Shown here: piece by piece, positions 58,459 to 64,000 of the stretch
Numbering within the stretch: position 1 is the stretch's first letter
Layout: every line of letters begins with the position of its first letter
Notes under the pieces: generated by a model
Database searches by the model: none
Seen by the model: the letters and a program-made list of their open reading frames with translations, nothing else
Told to the model about the DNA's origin: nothing
Translations under genes and position numbers: made by a program
Source: Symbiodinium natans
Lineage: Eukaryota; Sar; Dinophyceae; Suessiales; Symbiodiniaceae
Length of the DNA stretch: 64,000 nt
Reading direction: 5' to 3'
NCBI GenBank assembly: GCA_905221605.1
Contig: CAJNDS010002710.1
Span: 211,027-275,026, forward strand

Positions 58459-59216
58459 CAGATGCATCCAGATACGAAGCGGCCTGACAGCCAGAATTTC
58501 GATTCGCTGTGCGTTGGGGTTCCCGCGACATGTTGGAGGAGGATGAGAGGAGTTTCGACGTTGTCCTTATGTTCTGCATTTGGAACTCCTTGTCGTACAC
58601 TGAGCAACCATGACATGTTGTCTGTCATTGTTGTGGAGCGGCAGAACCGCAGCCATTACGGCCACATCCAAGCAAGATCTCACGAGATGGCAGAAGGCCA
58701 AAAGTAGACCAAGCAAATAACTAAGTAAGAGTTTCGGGTTTAGGGTTTAGGGTTAGGGTTTAAGGTTTAGGGTCTAGGGTTTAGGGTTTAGGGTTTAGGG
58801 TTTAGGGTTCAGGGAACAGGACCGAAGTTCGGTGTGTCCGAGCCATCTTGGGCGCTCGACATGGCCATGACCTCGCCAGCCGCTGTGCCAGTCTCTGGTG
58901 GCTACAAGGAGAAAGACGATGCCCCGTGGCCACGAAGTTATCAGGGTTTAGGGTTTCGGGTTTGGGGTTTAGGGTTTACAGAACCATTGCCACAATGGAA
59001 TCCTCTCCTAGAAATTGAAACATGGAACCAAACAGAGGCTCCGGCAGAGTATCCCTACAGGAGAGCTCAACCCCAGAGAAAATCGTGCAGCGAACGCAGG
59101 AAAGTGTCCCAGGAATGCAAAATCCCGCAGAGAATTCTCCGAATGGGAAGTGGGCCAAGACGAGAAAATCGCAGAATCTCATTCAACATCCAACACACAG
59201 CGAGCGATGTGTCATG
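58459..59216 (+). CDS. exons of an unrecognised protein with telomeric tracts between and within
   Basis: Segment 58459-58707 contains DMLSVIVVERQNRSHYGHIQ. After a TTTAGGG tract, 58823-58945 reads KFGVSEPSWALDMAMTSPAA and GGYKEKDDAPWPRSYQ. The frame then runs without stop through a short TTTAGGG tract (GLGFRVWGLGF) into TEPLPQWNPLLEIETWNQTE... to TGA at 59214. Either the short tract is an intron or it is translated. Unrecognised. Confidence 0.4.
58736..58815 (+). repeat. TTTAGGG tract
   Basis: Eleven units with minor variants, directly before the exon at 58823. Confidence 0.9.
58946..58979 (+). repeat. short TTTAGGG tract inside an open frame
   Basis: About five units including TTTCGGG and TTTGGGG variants, in frame with the coding sequence on both sides. 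Confidence 0.85.
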
Positions 59217-59596
59217 ATCGTTGGCATTGCCGCTCTTCAAGTCAACCTGAGAAGCTTGGACAAATCATAGGCGCCTCAACAATCCGACGTGCGAAGTCTG
59301 AAGTGGTGGCTCAGGTGCTGCTGGGAAGGCTACCGCCCTTGCAGAAGGAAACTCTGAGCCTGTGTGATTGTTCTTGCCCTGAAGTGATGCGGGAGTCTAA
59401 GCTGTGAGGTTTGTTTTGACAGTTAAGGGTTGCTCAGATTGACGGTGATTCAATGTTTCCCTACGCACGACACTGAATTCCAAGAACTAGAAGATTCCCG
59501 ACCTCCGCACCACAAACCGAAGGAGCTGGGGCGGTCGAAGGTTTTGGTGGATCTGGTAGCTGCCGGGCTGCCAAAGTGTGATCAGTTTAGTTGCAG

Positions 59597-60269
59597 GTTC
59601 GGGATGCGTATGCAGGATTCAGATTCAGTGGGTTTGGAGAATCGACTGCGAAAGAGCGTGCTTTTTGGCCACCTCAACCTCAAGCCATCGACCCCCCACT
59701 TCCCACACGCACGCCCAAGGAGGAGCCGCACGAGGGCCACAGGTTCACCTTCCCACTGCCCGGGCCGCTCAACGGCGTCACGACGCGGGGCAAGGCAGAC
59801 TGCCCTCGCCAGGGAAGTTTGTGTGAAGCTCCGAAAGACTGGAGCCCGTTCCCAGGCGTTCCAAACCAAACCACATCTCCGCAAAACCCTGAGCCTAAGC
59901 CTAGACCCTAAACCCTAAACCCTAAACCCTAGACCCTAGACCCTAGACCCTAGACCCTAGACCCTAGACCCTAGACCCTAGCCCTAGACCCTAGACCCTA
60001 GACCCTAGACCCTAGACCCTAGACCCTAGACCCTAGACCCTAGACCCTAGACCCTAGACCCTAGACCCTAGACCCTAAACCCTAAACCCTAAACCCTAAA
60101 CCCTAAACCCTAAACCCTAAACCCTAAACCCTAAACCCTAAACCCTAAACCCTAAACCTCCATCCACTCAGAATTCTGAACAAACGTTCTGGGAAGGCCA
60201 TCCTGAAGATGTGCGGGGTCACCTACCAGCGCCTCGGACTTGTCAAATGCAACACGGAATCTCGTGCAG
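59597..60269 (+). CDS. two-exon unrecognised protein across a 291-nt telomeric intron
   Basis: Exon 59597-59880 (after TTAGTTGCAG) reads VRDAYAGFRFSGFGESTAKE..., then a Pro-rich stretch PPLPTRTPKEEPHEGHRFTF... to NQTTS, with donor GCAAAA. Exon 60172-60269 (after CATCCACTCAG) reads ILNKRSGKAILKMCGVTYQR...NTESRA and ends GCAG|GCTAGG. The phases agree. The first intron is almost entirely a telomeric array. The next intron also holds TTTAGGG units (60282-60316). No family recognised. Confidence 0.55.
59905..60157 (-). repeat. telomeric array with CCCTAGA core
   Basis: CCCTAAA units at both ends enclose about nineteen CCCTAGA units (59930-60074). It forms most of the intron 59881-60171. Confidence 0.95.
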
Positions 60270-60281
60270 GCTAGGCTTCTA

Positions 60282-60586
60282 AGGGTTTGGGGTTTAGGGT
60301 TTAGGGTTTAGGGCTAGGCTTGGGTTCAGTGTTGCTTGAGCATGCGGAAGAACGACACAGCCGTTCTTCATCGATTAAGAGGCAGGAGAGAAGCAAGGAA
60401 CACCGTCGGGTGCGGTTGCTGGTCACGCATTGTGTGCTTGCATATGACCCCTTGTTTGCACGCATGCATGGGTGCACCTGTGCGTAGAGCGTAGAGGGGA
60501 GCCCGTTCCGCTCGCTGCTATGAAATATATGGTTCAGGCTTTTGAGATTTGGGACCTTAAGCCCTAAACCCTAAACCCTAAACCCG
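60282..60586. repeat. two short telomeric tracts
   Basis: TTTAGGG units at 60282-60316 on the plus strand and CCCTAAA units at 60559-60586, separated by unassigned sequence. Confidence 0.85.
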
Positions 60587-60889
60587 ATGTGGCTCGCCCA
60601 GGTACCCAGAGCAACCACAGCCTGCGGTGCGCAATGCAGAGCTCAGTGTGTCCCAGGCCCCCGGGGCCCAGGGTGTCCTCAGAATAGGACTCTCATGTTT
60701 GTTGAATTTGGGGCTTGAGCAGCATCATTGGGCATTTTTGGGGCCTGTTACTACTTCCCCTCCCCGCGCCTGACATGAACTCGCGCAAGCAGTCTGTTCA
60801 CATCACAGTTCATGGAAGAGCCCAGAGCTGTAAAACCAAGGTTGAACCGATGTGTTGCCTTCGTGGGGCTGCACAGAGTAGCTTGAGAA

Positions 60890-61872
60890 CTAGCTGCAGT
60901 GGCGAACCCCTGCAAGAGCAGCATACCTGAGAACAGATGATTGAACGGTGTTCTTGGAGAGTTCGAGGGCTGCCTCGTCCAGGGCATTGCCAGGCGCCTC
61001 TTGAAGTTTGCCCTTGTGACCTTCTGTTGTGGCTTCTCCACGGCATCCCTCACCATTGTCTTCCTCATCCGGCCTCTTCCCACACCGCCTACGTCTGCCT
61101 CTACCCAGAGCGTGTCTTCTGCTTCGAGCAGTTGGCTTGTATGAAAGAGGAGCTTGACAACTCCATGGTCGAGTTGCGGTCATCTGCCTTGGAAAGGTTC
61201 CGCCTTGCTGTTCAATCTGGCACCGCCTCGACATCTGCCTCACCTCTTTGGTAGCAACACGGTATCGTATCTCGCAGCAGTCACCATCTCCAAAGAAATT
61301 GAGGCTTGTCTTTTCACAATCCAACTTTCCCCCAGCTTGGAAGCTGGTAGTTTGTGGGTCCATGATTCACTCCATACTCATGTACTCTCTCCTAACTCGT
61401 ACATCTAGATTCAACTTATAAACAAATTCATCGTGTCTTTACAATGAAGTCGTCATACTACCATCGAGTCATCGAGGCCTCGGCTGAGTGCTCTAATCAG
61501 TACCAGTATCAAGCAGAGCTGGCCTATCACTATGGCTTTATCGAAACGGTTCGCTGGATCTGGAAGAATTTCAAAAGTGGCAAGAGTGGTCCTCTTCTAA
61601 GCATCCATGCCTTTCCTGCCCATGACTTCCGCATGCACCTAGCGCTTGATAGCATCGTTTACCTGATCACCAATAGCCACCTGGGTTCTGTTCTCCTTGC
61701 CGTCCATGCCCACCGAGACGTTGCTTTTGCTTCGTTGGCTCTGCTCGATCCGAAGACTTTTTCAAGGCTGCCAGACATCAGTGCTTTTGTGATGACACCA
61801 ACCCCAATTGATACGTGCCTGTGGGGACTGCTTGTGGAGGGTGCAAATAATGGCTCGCTGAACGACGACTGA
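60890..61872 (+). CDS. ambiguous open frames
   Basis: 60937-61254 contains YPERVFCFEQLACMKEELDN but competes with a minus frame of equal quality. 61444-61872 is a 142-codon ATG-initiated frame (MKSSYYHRVIEASAECSNQY...) with no splice evidence. Neither has a recognised domain. Confidence 0.25.
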
Positions 61873-61977
61873 ACCACTTCAAAGTTTATACGGAATACCC
61901 TGCTGGGTATTGCTGACAGCGGCCAGAGAGGCGAGTGACACACAAAGGTTCTTTGCACATAGAACAAGCTGCAGCTA

Positions 61978-62011
61978 CTAAACCCTGAAACCTTAAACCC
62001 TAAACCCTAAG
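61978..62011 (-). repeat. short telomeric tract before P-loop exon
   Basis: Four CCCTAAA-like units, 15 nt upstream of the acceptor of the exon at 62027. Confidence 0.85.
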
Positions 62012-62026
62012 TCAACCGCTGTGCAG

Positions 62027-62083
62027 GCCAGCCGTGTGGCACTGATGGGGCCCATGGGCTCCGGACGATCCACGCTGCTGAAG
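62027..62083 (+). CDS. P-loop (ABC-type Walker A) exon
   Basis: A 19-codon exon between CTGTGCAG and GTGGGC, in phase 0, reading ASRVALMGPMGSGRSTLLK. This is the strand-Walker A segment of an ABC ATPase (GxxGxGKSTLLK), with Arg (CGA 62066-62068) where the family has the nucleotide-binding Lys. Neighbouring exons were not found. The match is short but specific. Confidence 0.55.
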
Positions 62084-62339
62084 GTGGGCACTGGTCTGGG
62101 ATTCGAGCTTCAAGTGTCTCGGGCTTGGGGTGCAGGTTCAAGCTACGCTTTGACTAGTCAGGTGAAGGATTCGGCATCGAAGCCCCAGGACACCCTACGT
62201 GAATCTTGGAACCCTTTAATCCTAGGCCTCAAGAAACCGTCGTGAACTGCAAATGATCTGCCGTAACGGTAGGCCGCCTATGGAAACGCCAGAACCGAAC
62301 CACAACCTGTGGGCAGATTTGGCCATTCACAGGCACTGG

Positions 62340-62735
62340 TAAAACTCTGGCCATTTCGCACGTGCTGTAAATATGGACGTTCTCATCGTGCGAGCCTGGA
62401 TGCTCTGACCATTCGCACGCGCTGGATTCACGGACGTTGTCATCGTGTGGGCATGGGTGCTCTGACCATTCGCACGCACTGGTACCACGGACGCTACCAT
62501 CGTGTTGTCACGGATGCTCTGGCCATTTGCACGCATTGGTACTACGGACGTTATCATCGTGCGGGCATGAATGCTCTGATCATTCGCGTGCACTGGAGCA
62601 CGGACGTTATCATCGTGCGGGCATGGATGCTCTGATCATTCGCGTGCACTGGAGCACGGACGTTATCATCGTGCGGGCATGGATGCTCTGACCATTCGCA
62701 CGCGCTGGTACGACGGATGTTATCATCGTGCTCTC
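62340..62735 (+). repeat. 57-bp coding-length minisatellite
   Basis: Six to seven units of 56-57 bp (GCTCTGACCATTCGC at 62402, 62459, 62516, 62573, 62629, 62685). At 57 bp it preserves frame and one plus frame repeats a 19-residue unit DALTIRTHWYHGRYHRVGM. Two later units are 56 bp and break it. Confidence 0.9.
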
Positions 62736-62753
62736 ATGAAGTCCGGTCAGGTG

Positions 62754-63185
62754 TCAAAACCCAAACGAAAAGCAACCCAAGCGAAAAGCATCTTTGTGCG
62801 ATGCACACACGTCAGTGCCCAAGACTCGCAAGGCGATGTGTGACAAGCCCACAGAAGACGCAGTTTTCACGCCAAGAAATGCATCCGCGGACAGTGCCCC
62901 AAAATCCCCAAATCGTGCTGTTTTCAGTGGCCCTATAACCCCACCCACCCCAAGTCCATAAGCTTGCCACGCCTGCCAGTGTTTTCGACCTCTCAGGACA
63001 AGAAAGACACGCGATCCGGTACGCGATCGTTCCTGACAACAGTGACAGTCTGAAATCCCTAATGTACTAGTTCCTGCAACCTTGAGCTTTTTTTTTTTTC
63101 TTTTTTCTTTTTTTCTAACACTTGACGAACAAGCCCTAGGCCCTAAGCTAACATCAAGCCCAGGACCTGAATCAGGAAGCGCCAC
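62754..63185 (-). CDS. weak candidate ORF
   Basis: A 143-codon frame, including GVIGPLKTARFGDFGALSAD..., with a Lys run from a T-tract. An opposite-strand frame is also open. Unrecognised. Confidence 0.25.
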   Translation of the reverse strand: MALPDSGPGLDVSLGPRACSSSVRKKEKRKKKKLKVAGTSTLGISDCHCCQERSRTGSRVFLVLRGRKHWQAWQAYGLGVGGVIGPLKTARFGDFGALSADAFLGVKTASSVGLSHIALRVLGTDVCASHKDAFRLGCFSFGF

Positions 63186-63638
63186 ACAACTGACCCCAGA
63201 CAGATAGTCAATACGACCTCAATGCCGTTGGTGTGTTGCTGACTTCGTTTTTGCACGCTCAAAGTTTGGATTCTTGCAAGGTGCTGAGCGGGCGACTGCT
63301 GCCCACCCACGGGTCCGTTCAGCGCGTGGTGGGAGCAAGTGCATGCCTCAGTTGATGTTTTTCAGTGCGGTTCCGCTGTATGTCCCAGAAAGCGAGGGGT
63401 GTTGCACTTCTGGGCTGGGGTCCTTGAAATGTTGGGTTGCAAGGTTTGTCAGTCGCAGGAGTTTGGTGGAAAGCAAGGAATGACTGGTAGCGAGGCAGCT
63501 TTAAGGTACTGCCTTAGGCCGCTGCCTCCCGCCCCTACTCCTAGAACCCTTCAGAAACCTTGAGCAACTTCAAGGCACCCCCAATCTCCAAAGCGGACAT
63601 CGTCCTCCCCAAAACCTGCGGCGAGAGGAGTAGCGTAC

Positions 63639-63790
63639 GTCTGCAAGCATTCGCTGCAACGCTTCGGGCACTTCAAGGACGCCCAGCAGGGGGGTTGGTA
63701 GCTCCGGGGAGTGGGAGGTTGGGATTATTGACAGCAACTGGGAGACTTCAGCGAGCAGAATGGCCAATGCACCAAGGTCGTTGCCTAGGC
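63639..63790 (-). CDS. exon of an unrecognised protein
   Basis: A 152-nt exon between TTCGAAG and a GTACGC donor, reading LGNDLGALAILLAEVSQLLS... and LLGVLEVPEALQRMLAD. Strongly helical and coding in composition. Confidence 0.5.
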
Positions 63791-64000
63791 CTTCGAATCT
63801 GCCTGGGTAAAGTGCAGTCTCAAGCTTCAAGGGCCAAGGGGCCAGTCTCGAAGCCGAGACTTCGCCTACTCAAGACAATAACAAAAAGAAGACAGCTAAA
63901 ACAAGAGCCTTCATTCCATTTCTGTAGCCGGAGGATGCGACGGCCTTGCAGTACATGCTCTGGCGCTATGCAGACCACCGACCCTTGGGAGTAATTTGAA

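Noticed and set aside
60751-61363. Minus-strand Arg/Glu-rich ORFs
   Set aside because: They mirror plus-strand frames of similar quality and neither strand shows decisive splice sites.
1-64000. CRISPR arrays, rRNA genes, bacterial operons
   Set aside because: No spaced direct repeats of CRISPR type, no rRNA-like blocks and no Shine-Dalgarno/operon structure were seen.

Overview
The window looks like nuclear DNA of a dinoflagellate, most likely of the Suessiales/Symbiodiniaceae type. The evidence is (i) dozens of internal tracts of the TTTAGGG telomere repeat in both orientations, (ii) genes cut into very short exons (22-300 nt) by introns that mostly use GC-AG or GT-AG sites with AG|G at the junctions, and (iii) large low-complexity and palindromic spacers. 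No bacterial, organellar or rRNA feature was seen. Species is inference. One 100-N assembly gap lies at 7806-7905.

Layout. 1-26.6 kb is gene-bearing and mostly on the minus strand: a partial exon at the left edge, a TPR protein (3.4-4.0 kb), unrecognised genes at 9.8, 10.6 and 12.4 kb, a well-resolved VMP1/TMEM41-type VTT-domain gene (14.4-16.9 kb, 12 exons joined in phase), unrecognised genes at 17.3, 18.8, 20.1 and 20.8 kb, an SGNH/GDSL hydrolase (23.1-23.8 kb), and a convergent pair at 25.5-26.6 kb. Short plus-strand models sit at 4.2, 7.2 and 8.5 kb. 26.6-38 kb is mostly AT-rich or simple repeat with a BAHD-like acyltransferase fragment (31.1-31.5 kb) and an ORF with a CstF64-like tail (35.1 kb). 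38-54 kb is a plus-strand region without telomeric tracts; it holds a decayed Ty1/copia reverse-transcriptase fragment, several duplications, a caspase-like domain exon (46.1 kb) and a long helical exon (47.7-48.4 kb). 54.3-56.6 kb is a five-unit 486-bp tandem array. 58-64 kb returns to exon/TTTAGGG-tract structure, with a P-loop exon at 62.0 kb.

Main observation. The TTTAGGG tracts are not scattered at random in the gene-bearing parts. In at least a dozen places they lie inside introns whose flanking exons join in phase. In several cases the tract is nearly the whole intron and supplies one or both splice sites, because GTTTAG can act as donor and TTTAG|G as acceptor. Two such introns fall inside the VMP1 homologue, where protein conservation fixes the exon borders independently. 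A second element, a ~110-bp palindrome (TTAATTAAGG core, GGGCTCT ends), also sits in introns, and one copy carries a telomeric tract inserted in it. Together these look like telomere-repeat and MITE-type introners. All exon calls are by eye from coding frame, splice motifs and phase, and family names come from remembered motifs, not searches.
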